A DNA stretch of 64,000 bases. Origin: Selaginella moellendorffii. Lineage: Eukaryota; Streptophyta; Lycopodiopsida; Selaginellales; Selaginellaceae. Position 1 is the first letter of the stretch. Every line of letters starts with the position of its first letter. The notes below the pieces were generated by a model. It saw only the letters and a list, made by a program, of their open reading frames with translations. It searched no databases and was not told the DNA's origin. Where the stretch lies: positions 647,863-711,862 of the forward strand of contig NW_003314332.1 in NCBI RefSeq assembly GCF_000143415.4. The letters are read 5' to 3'. Shown one piece after another: positions 10,433 to 22,859 of this stretch. A program made the translations under genes and the position numbers.

Positions 10433-11504
10433 GACTTCTGGCCGAATCCATTCCTAGTTTGCTTTATAGTACATTGGTGGCATTCCATCTTCCCCAGGCA
10501 TCTTATCGTCGTTCAAGTCTCTGACTGCTTCCTCTAGCTCTTTCATCATGAAAGTTCTACACAAGGCTTGTGCTAAGGATTCATCTACTTTCTGGGGCAC
10601 GGACTAGAGAACCTCATTCATGGCCTTTTTCCTTTCCTCATTCCATGGCTCCGCAATGAAGAGTCCTTGATAATATGTCTCGGCCATCCTGTGCATCTCA
10701 TGTAAGCTTGTGTGCATCTCCCCTTGGTTGTCCTTGAGCCCGAACATTTGTAGAGACATAACTTTTGATTTTAAGGATTTATAGAACTCCTTGTTCAGTG
10801 CATTCTCACTAATGTGCCATTTGAGGTGCCCCGACCTTATGAATGCCTCCATCTTTTCTGCTTCTAAGGTGAAAAGTTGATCTTTTGTCTTTGCTAACTG
10901 AGTTCTCAATGTTTCATCTTGCAAGCTAAGTCTGATTAGTCTCTTGATAGTTTCGATATTCCTTCTTATTGCTTGCACTTTGTAGAAGACTTTTCTTCAC
11001 TTGCTTTGTGTTTTTTTTCCAGATCTCATTGGCAATCCTTATCGTGAACTTATGCAAATCCCCTCCCCCTTGTTGATTCCACTTCTCTTTTATATATCCA
11101 TTGATATCCCCATCCTCAAAGTTTTTCCTTGATATTGGCAAAAAGGCCTCTTTGTTCCCCACCTTTTTAAGATGGGGAGCGTCATTGATACCAAGTTGTG
11201 GTCTGAGAAATCTCTATATCCTATGGCTATGTCCAGCTTTCCACTATTCTAACACAACTCAAGTGACACATAAAACTAATCTAGTCTTTGTTGGATTCCC
11301 CTTTGTTGGTGTTCTTGCCATGTGTACCTTGGCTGGTGTTGCACAAAACCGGGGATGTTGTGTGTATCTTCAAGTCCCAGCGCAAGCACTAGTTGTACCC
11401 ATGTTGCTCTTTCTCTTTTTGTCCTCTTTTCTCTCTTTTCCCCCTTCTTTGTCTAGCTCTTCTTCCACGAAGTTGAAGTCCCTAGTGACCATCCATGTCA
11501 AAGG

Positions 11505-11950
11505 TTATGTAGGTAGTTGGCATACTAACTCATTATAAAAGTCTGCCCTTTCAGAGGAGCTTCCAACTGGCACATACACATTCAGGAGGCCCACTAACAT
11601 ATCCCTGATCTTAAATTGAACACACTGCACTCTACCTAGTACCAGTATTGCATGATCTTCCACCAAGGATTCCCATGAATCTTTTACCACTATTAGTGTA
11701 CCTTCACTAGTGAGACTGCCAGATTCTAGAAATATTTTCCCTTTGTAAACTTATAAACCAGGTCCACACTTGAGAGTCTATACTCTTGCACACACATGAA
11801 GTCAAAACATTGAGTCACTCCTATTTGTCTAAGGTATTGCCTAAACTTCGTTCTTTTATTATTCACTACTAATCTCTCCTTCTTAGACCTCCCACATTCC
11901 ACATTCTTACATTGATGTTAACCATTGTGGAATCCTTGGGCGCTGACGAG
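11505..11950 (-). pseudogene. LINE ORF2, APE-type endonuclease fragment
   Basis: Minus-strand reading gives NVRMWNVGGLRRRD near 11900, then FDFMCVQEYRLSSVDL near 11780 (the catalytic-Glu motif of AP-like endonucleases is xxQE), then VLGRVQCVQFKIRDMLVGLL with NVYVPVGSSSERADFYNEL at 11600. The order matches plant L1 endonucleases. Frame breaks occur between the blocks. Confidence 0.7.
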
Positions 11951-12991
11951 ACGCTGTCTCTCCACCCAATGATATGGTTCCATTGGACGGAGTGGCCATC
12001 CAAACAGGATTCTCACCGTTCCTCAAAACCTAGATGAGTTCAGTGCTTGCTCCATAAAATTATCTTCTCAAATTGAGAACCTTTGCAGATTCCAATTGAA
12101 GTTGTAGGCCAGTATATCTTCCAGGGTCCAGCCTATGTCTTGTCCTGGCGAGATCAAGATTGCAGTGGGGTGTATCCGACTCTGTTGTTGATCCACTCCC
12201 CTAGGAACTTGGGAGGGTTTATGCCACTAACATACAGTTCTATTTCACAAACTGCTCATCTTGGGGGAGTAAATCTTGGTGGGCAAATCCCTCTTGCAAA
12301 GTCCTCTATTCTTCCTGATCTTGAACAAGACTGTTGTTGTTCTGGCCCAGGAGCTCTCTATGTTGCTTGCTACAAGGGTAGCTCTCCCTTATCTTGGACA
12401 GTCTCTACTTTTGGGTCCGGTCCCCTTGCCTCCCCCCTCATGTGTCCTTCTAACACTCTTCTTGTCGACCTCCATTCTTTCCCTCTAGAAGAGCTCAACT
12501 GTCCCCTCTCCTGCTTGGTGACTATTGATTGCTCCCCTTGTCCCTCCTCCTTTTGCCCTCTGGTTTAAGGCTTCACGCATTCCGCACTCGAGGCTGCTTT
12601 CTCTGTTGCTTCTCTTCCTACTCTGGCCCCTCACTTCTTGCCTTTTGAACTGCTGGCCTCTTTTTGTTGTTTCTCCCTTGGTTCCTACATCCCCCCCATG
12701 CTTGTGCCTCTGGTCAAGCAGTTTTTCCCAATGTGTCCCTTCCATCAGCAGATGATGCACACACTTGGGTTTGGAAGTAGCATGACTCAAATCCTCCTCA
12801 ACACGTCTCCCTTTTTTTTCTTGAGTTCTATCTCGAAAGGAATGCGTACTTCTCTTGGGATTCTGACCTTGACCATGACTCTATCTCCCATTGGCATTCC
12901 TTCCATCCTTATGAACGTGGTGAATTGTCTCAGTATTGCTGCCAATATTTTATCCTTTGCCAATGCCATGTCCATACCCTGTAGCTCAAAG

Positions 12992-13687
12992 TTAACAATC
13001 ACTGATGGCAGGAGCAACATCCTTTTTTTTCTGAGGTGTGAAGTTGTTGTGGTATGCTCTAAAGAATAGCTGAAACTCCAATTGTGCATATGCATCCACT
13101 TGTAGTAGCTTATGTCGTGCTCTCTCGTCCTTAATGACCACATTATAACATTTTTCCCTTAAGTCTTTCACATCTTCTGCTACTATCATGACCAACATAT
13201 TGTGATATGCCAGTGCAGCACAGATCCAATCTGCTATCACAAAACTTGCCAGGACCGTTCCTTCAACTATCACATGTATAGTTTGTTTAGCTCTTCTCGC
13301 TTGCAGCTTGTTCAACTCCTCCATAAACTCTTCTAGGTCCACTTCCAACACATCATTTGCTGACCCATGTGGCATTCTTGTTGGCTTCCTTGGTGGCATT
13401 ATCTCCTCAATCTTTATTGGAGGTGGTCTGAACAGGACTATGGGTGCATCTAGACAAACTAACATTTTTGAGTACTGTGGCAGCACCCTAGGGTACCCTA
13501 TTTCTAGCCCTTGCTTCCCTTCTGGGGATATCACGACTTCTGGAGTGACTTCTTCCCAAAACCCTCTTGAGGACGATGCTTCCCATTGGCTTGCCTCCTC
13601 CCACTTCCCTTTTCCTTTATCTTCCCTCATTTTGTCATGTAGTTCCTGCCCAATCAGTGCTTCATATGTTCGTGCTGCCAGCTCCAC
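12992..13687 (-). pseudogene. LINE ORF1-like frame
   Basis: This is a 231-aa frame rich in Lys/Glu at its N-terminus with a Pro-rich middle (VLFRPPPIKIEEIMPPRKP). It lies where the RNA-binding ORF1 protein of an L1 element is expected, upstream of the endonuclease. I recognise no RRM or zinc knuckle. The assignment rests on position. Confidence 0.4.
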
Positions 13688-14739
13688 CTCACTTGGTCTC
13701 TCCTACCTGGCCTCCTACTCCTTCCCTTCCTTGCTGGCTTTTTCTTTTTCCCAGCCTACTTCTTCTTCCAGTAGCCACTTTGCTTCCTCTTCTACCAAGC
13801 ATCTGGCCTCTTGCACTTTTCTTGCATTGGCTTCCTAGATTGCCTTGAAACAAGGAGGGCCCTTGTCCAGCAGGCAGTACTGCTTAACCCTTCGCTTGAT
13901 ACTGGTTGGAGACCCTTCCGCTGCTTCCTTACCGATGGTTTCTTTTTCCACCCTTGCTACTACATTTTCTTCCCTCTTTCCTGGCGATTCGGTGGTGGAA
14001 TTCCTTTTGGGCACTCTTGTGAGAGGCGCTCCCTCATCCTCACTTGATTCTGCTCTCCCTTTTGTTCTTGATGTTGACCAGCAAAACTTCTCCTACCAGT
14101 GCCTCTTCTGGATCAAGGACTTCCAGCAGCTGCACACCCTTGGGTCTCCCTCTTGCTGTGCTCATCCTTCCCATTGTCCTAGCTCGTGGCATCTTTTCCA
14201 TGGTGTTTTCCCCTTTTTTCCCCTCTGACACTTGTGTTCCACTCAGCCCTCACTCTCTTTCCTCTTTCCCAGCCCTTCCTTCCCCTCCTCTTCGTCCTCA
14301 ATCCTCTTTTCTTTTAGAGATTTTCTCTGGCCTTTCCCTTTCTCTTCCCTCTCGCTTACCCCTTTTCTTTTGTCTTCTTGCTGCCCATCGTCTATTATAG
14401 AAAACAATGCCCTCTGAATTGACAAGTCCCCTTTACATAGCACTAACCCTGACTGCCATGTGTCATTTCTCCATTTGACGCCCGCTCCTCCACGTTTTTC
14501 TTCTCCCTTTCCTATCCATGTTGACAATGCATATGATTGTTTTCTCGGACTCCTCGGCTTCTCCTCGGATACCACCCTGCCACACGTCCCTTCCTTAGAT
14601 TTTATGCATGTATTTTCCCCCCATGCACCTCCACGTGTCGCTCTACCCTTCTTCCCCTCTCTTCCGACAGTGACTTGCCTGATTCCTTTAATTCCCGCTC
14701 ACTAGATGGTGATGTCATCCTCTCACGTGAACTTTTAGC

Positions 14740-15190
14740 ATTCGGATTGAGATGGTTATTTGCCATATCTTCAGTATGCATATGTCACAAGGGTGAAGAG
14801 TTTTGTTGGTGCTTCACTATATAAACTCTTTTATGGTCATGATTCAATATTACCAATGGAGCTGAGTTTACCTTCGTGATTACCACAAGCTGCTAATGCT
14901 AGGTCGTGGGATCAGTATTTGATAAGCATTCTTCCACTTGTCTGAGTAGAGTTTGCTGAACATTTAAGCTGCGTATAAATGGGACAACATGGCGTTACAA
15001 CTCCCATTATCATTCACCTGTGGAGTAAAAAATAGATGATTTGGTATTAGTTTGTATTCCCCATTTTACGGTACGTGGTTTATTTAAGGGGCTCCTCACT
15101 CAGTGGAAAGGACCATATCAGGTGTTGCAGCAAGTTGGACCGTAAGTTTATGAGGTTCGGCATGATGTCTAACAGGTTGATCCTCCAGAA
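14740..15190 (+). pseudogene. Decayed gypsy integrase C-terminal fragment
   Basis: Plus-strand translation gives YLPYLQYAYVTRVKSFVGAS and LYKLFYGHDSILPMELSLPS (about 14752-14880), matching the integrase region after the DDE Glu. It is followed at about 15085-15190 by GLLTQWKGPYQVLQQVGP and EVRHDV, the GPY/F module. Several stops interrupt it. The upstream part of pol is missing because the LINE lies there. Confidence 0.65.
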
Positions 15191-15224
15191 ATTAAATCAA
15201 TAATCTCAAAATCTATAAAAAAAA

Positions 15225-16312
15225 TTTATTTCTTGAATTTCAGTTTACAACTTGATAGAGCTTAATGATGAAGTAAAACGAAATTCAGCTTATTTTTTAA
15301 CTTTTACGTTAGTAATAATCCCCTTGCTCTTGAATGTTTCAGCTACACATTATATATATAGAATAATCTTGAGTTCTAATTAGAGATAATCAAGTTATAA
15401 TTTAAACTATAAACTACTACTAAACTTATAATTACCATTATCTATTTCGAGTATATTGTATGCAATGCTTAACATTATTTTGAGTCATGAAGTTGATAAA
15501 GTACATCTAAATGTTTTATTTATGGTTGAAATTTCAAAGTTTTTTTTACAAATAATACTTTTAACTATTGCAAGACATGATATTGATACTATTAACTAAT
15601 AACCACAAGTTGAAAATAGAAGTATTGATAAGTTTGTAAGTGAGTTTGTTAATAAAATCTCATCCCTATGCTCTATCCGTACTCATTGATCTATTATCTA
15701 GTATAACTTGACCTCTTGGATAAAACATATTAAGGTAATTGGTTCCTATATAATAGACAGCTTCTTTGAAGTCTTCATATGATAATGCATGGTAGACTCC
15801 AATACTAAGAAAACAACCTAAAGAGCCAACTCGGCCACTATACACCCCTGGTATATAACCATAAGTAGCAAAATTATTCCATGTTCTAGATGCACACCTA
15901 CAAAACTCTTCTGTATTAGTTCCACTATAAAATGTTCCAATACAGCTTTCAAAGGCTCTAGTGCTGTAAGATTGTGTCATTGTATAACATGCAAAAAAAA
16001 TCATACTGATAGCAAAAGAGGATCCATAGATATATTATAAAGAAATTTATGTGAGACAATGTTATTGGCTTATAAAAAATAAAAGATAATTCAATCCTAG
16101 TTCTCTTCAATGAGATGAGTTGATAAGAAAAGATTCTTCTATAATGATCAATAGTAAAACTATAAAATGTCATACTCATGCATTCTAAGACAAGACTGAT
16201 GCTATGCCTGTCAAATAATTGTAAATGGTCTTAATTCAAACCTATTGACAAATGTTGCAATGCATAATATTTCAATTTTATTAGTTGAGGAGTTTGGTAT
16301 TATATTCTAATG
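15225..16312 (+). repeat. Direct repeat R1, copy 1 (about 1.1 kb)
   Basis: It is highly similar to 21390-22512 in the same orientation, from the shared TTTATTTCTTGAATTTCAG to TTTATTAGTTGAGGAG. It follows a gypsy integrase end and precedes a gypsy gag, so it sits where an LTR would. However, I do not see TG...CA ends or a flanking duplication. It carries an antisense small-protein frame. Confidence 0.75.
15666..16004 (-). pseudogene. Small secreted protein frame, copy 1 (start lost)
   Basis: It is nearly identical to the frame at 21781-22224, sharing ACYTMTQSYSTRAFESCIGT and CRCASRxWNNFATYGYIPGV. A 10-bp deletion at the 5' end removes the MEFW start and part of the signal peptide, and an indel shifts the C-terminus. 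Remaining differences include Ala/Thr, Cys/Tyr and Gly/Arg changes. Probably dead. Confidence 0.5.
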
Positions 16313-16399
16313 ATCGCTCCTATATATAAGCTAAGGTTTTTGGGCTAATTGATATGCACATTTTCTAAATTCCCTTTTCATATTCCACGCACTCATATT

Positions 16400-19300
16400 G
16401 GTGGAGTTGAAGGGCACCTTTGATTGTCTTTAAGGAGTGCTTGAATTTGGATTTTGGTTTAGATCTAACTTTTACATTGTCTAAATCTAGTTTTTTCCAT
16501 TTCCTTTCTTTTGTTCTTTTCTTTCCATTTCTCTTCTTTTGCTCTTTCCTTTTTGTTCATTTTCATGGCAAATCAGCAATCTCTTCCTCCTTTGACTCTG
16601 AAGTAGTAATTGGTGCAATTGCTTAATGTTATGCGATTGCAATTGAACAACCAAACTTAGTTGATGGCAGCATTTATGGTACATGGTACAACTCCTCCTG
16701 CTCTTGGTGCCAATCCTTGTGTTTGGCTAGAGTTCTTTCACGGGAATCCTGGAGATGATGTATACCATTGGTTCAATCACTTCACATGATTGCCACATAT
16801 CATTCTTGGGATAATGCTTGACATTTGAGTGAATTTCCCATGTGTCTCCAAGGGACGGCATTGCAATGGTACAATGGTTTGAGTGCAGCCACTCATGGGG
16901 ATTGGAGTGTTCTCCCGGATGTCTTCAAACACATATTTGGACATGCTAACGGTTGTGATAATGCCTTCTAACAATTGTATTGTTTTCTTCAAAGGCCATC
17001 TAAGTCGGCGATGCAATTTGGCATTTGTTTCCAAAGCCTCTTACTTCGTGCGAAGCCAAATATGTCAAAGCGGATCAAATTAGGAATATTGTGGCCAGCA
17101 CTTCGTTAAGATCTTTTTAGATTTATGCATGCACTTCCTCCAACCACCCTTGACGATGCTCTTCGTTTGGCACAACATTATGAGATGTCACCTCTTCCAT
17201 TTCTCACTGCACATCCTTCAGCTCCACTTCCTGTGGGTGATGGTCTTGTTCTAATAGAAGTTGATGTTGTTGTTGCTCGAGTCCAAGGACAAGGGCGAGG
17301 ACGTGGTCGTGGCTATGAAATTCGTTGTTGGCGTATGATAAAGTTGGTTACATTTATCGGCGTTGTCAACATTTTCTAGATTGGCAGCCTCCATTTCTTG
17401 GGTGGAGACCTTAGTGTCAACAACATCCTATTGGTGTTACTACAGTGGAAGGTCTGGACACCAAGATGCATCTGGGAAACGAGGAGTCGTGCAAGTAACG
17501 GAGGGACCTTGCGCGAATAAGTCAATAACCCCTCCATCTTTCCTTCGGGAGTATCATCAAGGGGTTCACTTTACACCAGTTCATTTAGTGTTTACTTTCC
17601 AAGCTCATTTTTATAACAAGTGGTCTCCTATTATTCTCTCCGTATTGGTTGATACAAGTTTGAGTTTATCTTCTATTGCTCGACCTGTTACCACATATTG
17701 CCATCTACACTTGCGTCGTGCGGTGGAGCCAATTTTTATTCTTTATGGCAACGGTTGTACACATGCATGTGCATGGGATGAGGTGGACTTAGTTGTGCGT
17801 GTGGGTGATCTCAAGTTTGGGTTACAGTCATTGCGGATGGTGTCGAGTCAAGCTTTTGATTTTATCCTTAGTATGGATTAGTTGCAACGCAATCATGCCA
17901 AGTGTGACTTTGAGACTTTTCCCCTTTGTCTCATACTTCTTTATATTTCATCCATTCCTCTCACTTCCATACCTTTTCGTCCCTTTGCTTCTACCTCTGC
18001 TTCTATTACTTTTGTTCCCCATTGCTTCTTCCTATGTTTCCATTTTGTTCTGCTCTTCCCTTTTCTAATCCCTTTGATAGTCTTTGTGTTGCAATGGTTG
18101 ATCAGCTCATGAAAGAGTATTCTAATCTCTTTGTATTTAGTCTAGGGCTAAGATTGCCACACGTCATCCAATTCCAATTAGGGATGCTCGTTCAATCAAG
18201 GTCCCTGTTCGTCATCGGTCACCCAAAAATATCAAGATTTTACATGCAAATGTGAAAGAGATGTTGGACAAGTGTGTTATTCGAAAGTCGCGGAGTCCTT
18301 GGGCATGTAAACCTCATCTTGTGATAAAGCCTGATGGGAGCACTCGTTTCTGTATTGACTACTGTTTGTTAAACGAAGTGACAATCCTGGATGTGTACCC
18401 TCTTCCTCACACTGTTGATCTCTTGGATCATCTGAGGCGAAATTATTTGTTCACCAAGCTAAATCTTGCTTTTGGGTACTAGAAAGTACTGATAGCCGAA
18501 GAATATATTCTTAAGACTACTTTTCATACATCATTTGATTTGTATGAGTTCTTGGTGATGCCATTTGGTTTGAATAATGCTTTAGCGACGTTCTAGCGGA
18601 TAATAGACAAGGTTCTTTACGATATGCCTGAGGTGACTGCTGACTTCATTAATGATGTCTTGATCCACTTGGAAAGGACGTGAGAGGAGCACATCCATGA
18701 TGTTTGTAAAGTGTTAGATCAGCTACAGAATGTTGGTTTAAAATTGAAGTGATTAAAGTGCGTATTTGGGTCCAAGTACACGACTTATCTTGGGTACCAT
18801 ATTTCTCATGAGGGTTTGCAAGTTGATTTTGACAAACTTGAGGCTATTCTAAAATTTTCGAAGTGTGTGAATGATGTGCAGTGCTTCCTGGGCAAAGTGT
18901 AATATCTCGGTTGTTTTGTGGATCATCTTTCTGATTGCACTGTACCATTGTGAGTGTTGTTGAAGTCATCAACGTCATTTTTCATTTAGTCTCCAACTTG
19001 TGAGCAAGTGTTCATGGATCTCAAAGAGTTATTGTTGACTCCTCTAGTTTTGGCATATCCTGACTACATTCGACTTTTCATTTTGTACGTGGATGCCTAA
19101 TGTTAATCTTGAAAGTGTGTTGATGCAAAAGAACTCGAGTGTGCCTAGTTAGCACCATCCCATTGCATATATAAGTTGTACATTACAACTACTAGAAGGT
19201 GATCATGTTGCCATTACTTCATTATTGAAGCGAAAGAATCTAGTTGGTTGTACTACTCAGTGGGTTTTGAAGTTTTAGATATATGATTTTGATGTTGTTC

Positions 19301-19945
19301 ATTTCCTAAGGAGTTCTATGGCTAATGTTGAGGCCCTTTCTCATGCTTCTCTTCCTTCTCCACTCTTTTCTCATATTTTTGACAAGTTTGTTGTTCCAAT
19401 ATTTGTGGATTTCTAGACAAGGATTCTATGCCATTGGTAGTTGTTGTACTTGATGTTCAGTGTCCACAAGGTGTAAAGCAAAATCTACTTTTCTTAATGA
19501 GGTTTGCAAGGCTTAAAAGATTGAGCCATGGATTCGAAGGCTTCGAGATGGGTTTGAGAATTCTACATCACTCGTTGATGACTCACCATTCCAACATTTA
19601 CATTCTCAATATCATCTTGAAGACAGCATTCTTTATTTTGTGGGGATAGATCCTGATGATCATTTACAGTTGGTGGTGCCTTCTATCTTTATTCTATGGT
19701 TTCTCCATGGCTACCATGATTCTCTTTTTTGGGTGGGCATATAGGACATCGTCGTATGATTGAGAAGCTACATAGGTCTTTCTATTAGCCGGAAATGCAA
19801 TGTGATACTATCTGGTATGTACGTAGTTGCGTTTGGTGCCAAGCACGTAATACTCCCCCTTGGGCTACAAAAGGACGATTGGAGTCAATTGCAGTTTCCC
19901 ATCCATTTAAGTTAGTGGCGTTTGATCTTATGGGACCTTTTGAAA
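16400..19945 (+). mobile_element. Decayed Ty3/gypsy element (gag to integrase N-terminus)
   Basis: Plus-strand fragments in order: gag start MANQQSLPPLTL (16565), capsid WLEFFHGNPGDDVYHWFNHF (about 16725), an RG-rich stretch (about 17290), a protease region ending FDFILSMD and LQRNHAKCDFE (about 17860-17915), RT (18252-18700, with KPDGSTRFCIDYCLLNEVTI and FLVMPFGLNNALATF; the catalytic box reads INDVLIH), RNase H (about 19000) and the integrase zinc region GHRRMIEKLHRSFY to CVWCQARNTPPWATKGRL (about 19745-19880), then VAFDLMGPFE at 19915. Similarity ends abruptly at about 19945. Many stops; non-functional. Confidence 0.8.
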
Positions 19946-20199
19946 TCGTATTAAAACCTTTTGAAAATTTAAAATCGTACTTATTGGGCATCCATATATA
20001 TGTTCTTCCTTTTGTGGAGTATCCACAAATGAAGGTATCCACCATGGGACTACGGTAGACATTGACATCTCTAAAAGATATAATCATAGGATGAGATTTG
20101 GATATATTATCACCATAGATTCTTAGAACCTCATTAAGCAATTGCTCTTTTTCCAATTAGTTTCCAATTGGCTTAATGGGAGAGAGATAAGGTGCATTA
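19946..20199. other. Unassigned stretch at the end of the gypsy remnant
   Basis: A minus-strand frame here (20156 downward) reads NISKSHPMIISFRDVNVYRS for its first part and then runs into antisense gypsy sequence. I recognise nothing in it and do not call a gene. Confidence 0.3.
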
Positions 20200-21185
20200 C
20201 ACATTACTCTTACTATGATATACAAGATATATCCCTTCTCTCTTATAGAATATTGCTTATACTAAATCTTAGATAGAATATCCACAAAATTAGTAGCAAG
20301 CCTCGAATTAAGTTATATGAAGAGTTAAGCCCCAAAGTTGATCTGTCCAAAAGTTTTTAAAGGGCAGTGTTGTTGTCTTCATTGGGCTGATATATTTTTC
20401 CTATTGTTTATCTGGGTGGTGCTTGGTACATGATGAGAGAGTAAGGTTTTGCACTTTAGGTACAAGCTGCTTTATATTGTTGCTAGAGGCATTGTTAAAA
20501 CTAGGGTAATAGTTACTTGATACCATGCTTTAGTCACACCTCCTCAAAGTATTGGAAGGAGCTCATGATGTGAGAGGTGCTCATGATTGCAGAATACTCA
20601 CCCTCAACAACATGCCACCAATACCAGTTCAAGGATATTGAAAGTGATATTAAGTACCAGTACAAGTTAGCTTTCATCTTCTATGTTGGTGAGGTTAGTT
20701 GCCATCAAAGACACAAAAGACTACACTCTAAGAAAAAGGTTGGATTATATCTCAAATAAAAAAGTTTTAGTTCACAAATAATACAAAGATCAAGTTCTAA
20801 AACCATGTAGATTGTGGTTGTCACTTGTCAAGAAGAGACTTTGAGAGGATAAGAAACACTAGCTAGTTTTGTTTGTTCACTCTAGAGAAAAAGCTTAACA
20901 ACATAGATTGCTTAACATGAGGTAACAATTGATGCCAAATGCCAACACAATGACATTATGAATGGAGCTAGGCTGACACCAAAACTTGAATGATTGACAA
21001 TTTTAATAAACTTTTTATTGAAGATATGTATTTTATGGAGTGAATGAAACTCATTGTTAAACAATTTTTGCAATAAAGTAGGACTTAAAACAAATAAAAT
21101 ATAAATTCATATTATTTAGATGGATGTTGAGATGAATGTGAACTTCAAAAGTCTTTTGAGTAGTAGAAACCAGACACAAAGGATT
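20200..21185 (+). repeat. Direct repeat R2, copy 1 (about 1 kb)
   Basis: It is similar to 23620-24570 in the same orientation, from AAGAGTTAAGCCC through GATCTGTCCAAA and TTAGTTGCCATCAAAGACAC to AACCAGACACAAAGG. It contains a short internal duplication (GGAAGGAGCTCATGATGTGAG / GAGGTGCTCATGAT). No coding potential is visible. Edges are approximate. Confidence 0.65.
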
Positions 21186-21389
21186 CAATATTTATTCAAT
21201 AAATATTTTATATAGTTACATTTTTTATTTTAAAAAGCACAATTATTAGTTATTATCACAAGATTTATAGCTAGTTTATTTTCTTAATTATTTATTAAAT
21301 TTATTTTTGTTGCATAACTGAACTATTCATGTGTGATATTTAGAATTTAGGGTTTTCAAGAAAAATTAAATGTAATATAAAAAATTTTA

Positions 21390-22512
21390 TTTCTTGAATT
21401 TCAGTTTACAACTCGATAGAGCTTAATGATGAAGCAGAAAGAAATTCAGCTTAATTTTTAACTTTTAGATTAGTAATAATCCCCTTCTATGTTATGGCTA
21501 TAGAATGAATAGCTCTTGAACGCTTGGGCTACACATCATATATATACAATAATCTTGAGTTCTAATTAGAGATAATCAAGTTATAATTTAAACTATAAAC
21601 TACTACTAAACTTATAATTACCATTATCTATTTCGAGTATATTGTATGCAATGCTTAACATCATTTTGAGTCATGAAGTTGATAAAGTACATCTAAATGT
21701 TTTATTTATGGTTGAAATTTCAAAGTGTTTTTACAAATAATACTTTTAACTATTGCAAGACATGATATTGATACTATTAACTAATAATCACAAGTTGAAA
21801 ATAGAAGTATTGATAAGTTTGTAAGTGAGTTTGTTAATAAAAGCTCATCCCTATGCTCTATCCTTAAACTCATTGATCTATTATCTAGTATAACTTGACC
21901 TCCTGGATAAAACATATTAAGGCAATTGGTTCCTATATAATAGACAGCTTCTTTGAAGTCTTCATATGATAATGCATGGTAGACTCCAATACTAAGAAAA
22001 CAACCTAAAGAGCCAACTCGGCCACTATACACCCCTGGTATATAACCATAAGTAGCAAAATTATTCCATGCTCTAGATGCACACCTACAAAACTCTTCTG
22101 TATTAGTTCCACTATAAAATGTTCCAATACAGCTTTCAAAGGCTCTAGTGCTGTAAGATTGTGTCATTGTATAACATGCAAAAACAATCATAATGATAGC
22201 AAAAGAGGATTTCCAGAATTCCATAGATATATTATAAAGAAATTTATGTGAGACAATGTTATTGGTTTATAAAAATAATAGATAATTCAATCCTAGTTCT
22301 CTTCAATGAGATGAGTTGATAAGAAAAAAGTCTTCTATAATGATCAATAGTAAAACTACAAAAAGTCATACTCATGCATTCTAAGACAAGACTGATGCTA
22401 TGCCTGTCAAATAATTGTAAATGGTCTTAATTTAAACCTGTTGACAAATGTTGCAATGCATAATATTTAAATTTTATTAGTTGAGGAGTTTGGTTTTTTA
22501 TATTCTAATGTT
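21390..22512 (+). repeat. Direct repeat R1, copy 2
   Basis: Second copy of the 15225-16312 repeat, with a few small indels (for example a 34-bp insertion near 21490). With R2 it defines a tandemly repeated R1-R2 block, in which copy 1 holds the extra gypsy element. Confidence 0.75.
21781..22224 (-). CDS. Putative small secreted Cys-containing protein
   Basis: This is a 147-aa minus-strand frame starting MEFWKSSFAIIMIVFACYT, a good signal peptide with a hydrophobic core at residues 8-19 and a likely cut near SYS. The mature part contains SCIGTFYSGTNTEEFCRCAS and a Gly/Tyr-rich segment YGYIPGVYSGRVGSLGCFLS. I do not recognise the family. It lies antisense inside repeat R1, in AT-rich transposon DNA, and a start-less copy lies in copy 1. 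A TATA-like run (TATAATATAT) is immediately upstream of the ATG. The true C-terminus is uncertain because the copies differ by an indel there. It could be a host gene carried in a repeat or a chance frame. Confidence 0.4.
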   Translation of the reverse strand: MEFWKSSFAIIMIVFACYTMTQSYSTRAFESCIGTFYSGTNTEEFCRCASRAWNNFATYGYIPGVYSGRVGSLGCFLSIGVYHALSYEDFKEAVYYIGTNCLNMFYPGGQVILDNRSMSLRIEHRDELLLTNSLTNLSILLFSTCDY

Positions 22513-22665
22513 TTTACTAAGTATAGTAACAGATGGATACATTAGGTAATTTTTTTTAAGATGGTTTTTTTGTCCTCAATAGTGGTCATCAATAAGTTAT
22601 CATTGCCCACTTTTAGTAAATCTTAAAATCTTCAGCTTGTTTATTTTATATATCTATATTTATCT

Positions 22666-22807
<142 letters not shown>

Positions 22808-22859
22808 GTAAACACAATAATTATAATAATATAGTTATATAGATCATGCATTTAACACT

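Larger units (their letters stand above)
10004..14724 (-). mobile_element. LINE copy B, 5' half (ORF1 region, endonuclease, RT N-terminus)
   Basis: On the minus strand from the right edge: a charged leader (14575-14243), an ORF1-like frame (13687-12992), an APE-type endonuclease (about 11950-11505) and the N-terminal RT region (10432-10220). The RT part reads IALIPKTRGDASLIKNWRPISML, the classical plant L1 RT entry motif. Numerous stops show it is old. The 5' end is set by loss of similarity with copy A at about 14724; beyond it lies decayed gypsy sequence, so the LINE appears inserted in a gypsy element. Confidence 0.75.

Noticed and set aside
15225-22512. R1 copies as the two LTRs of one complete gypsy element
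   Set aside because: No TG...CA ends, no target duplication, and no integrase C-terminus before the second copy; kept only as one possible origin of R1.
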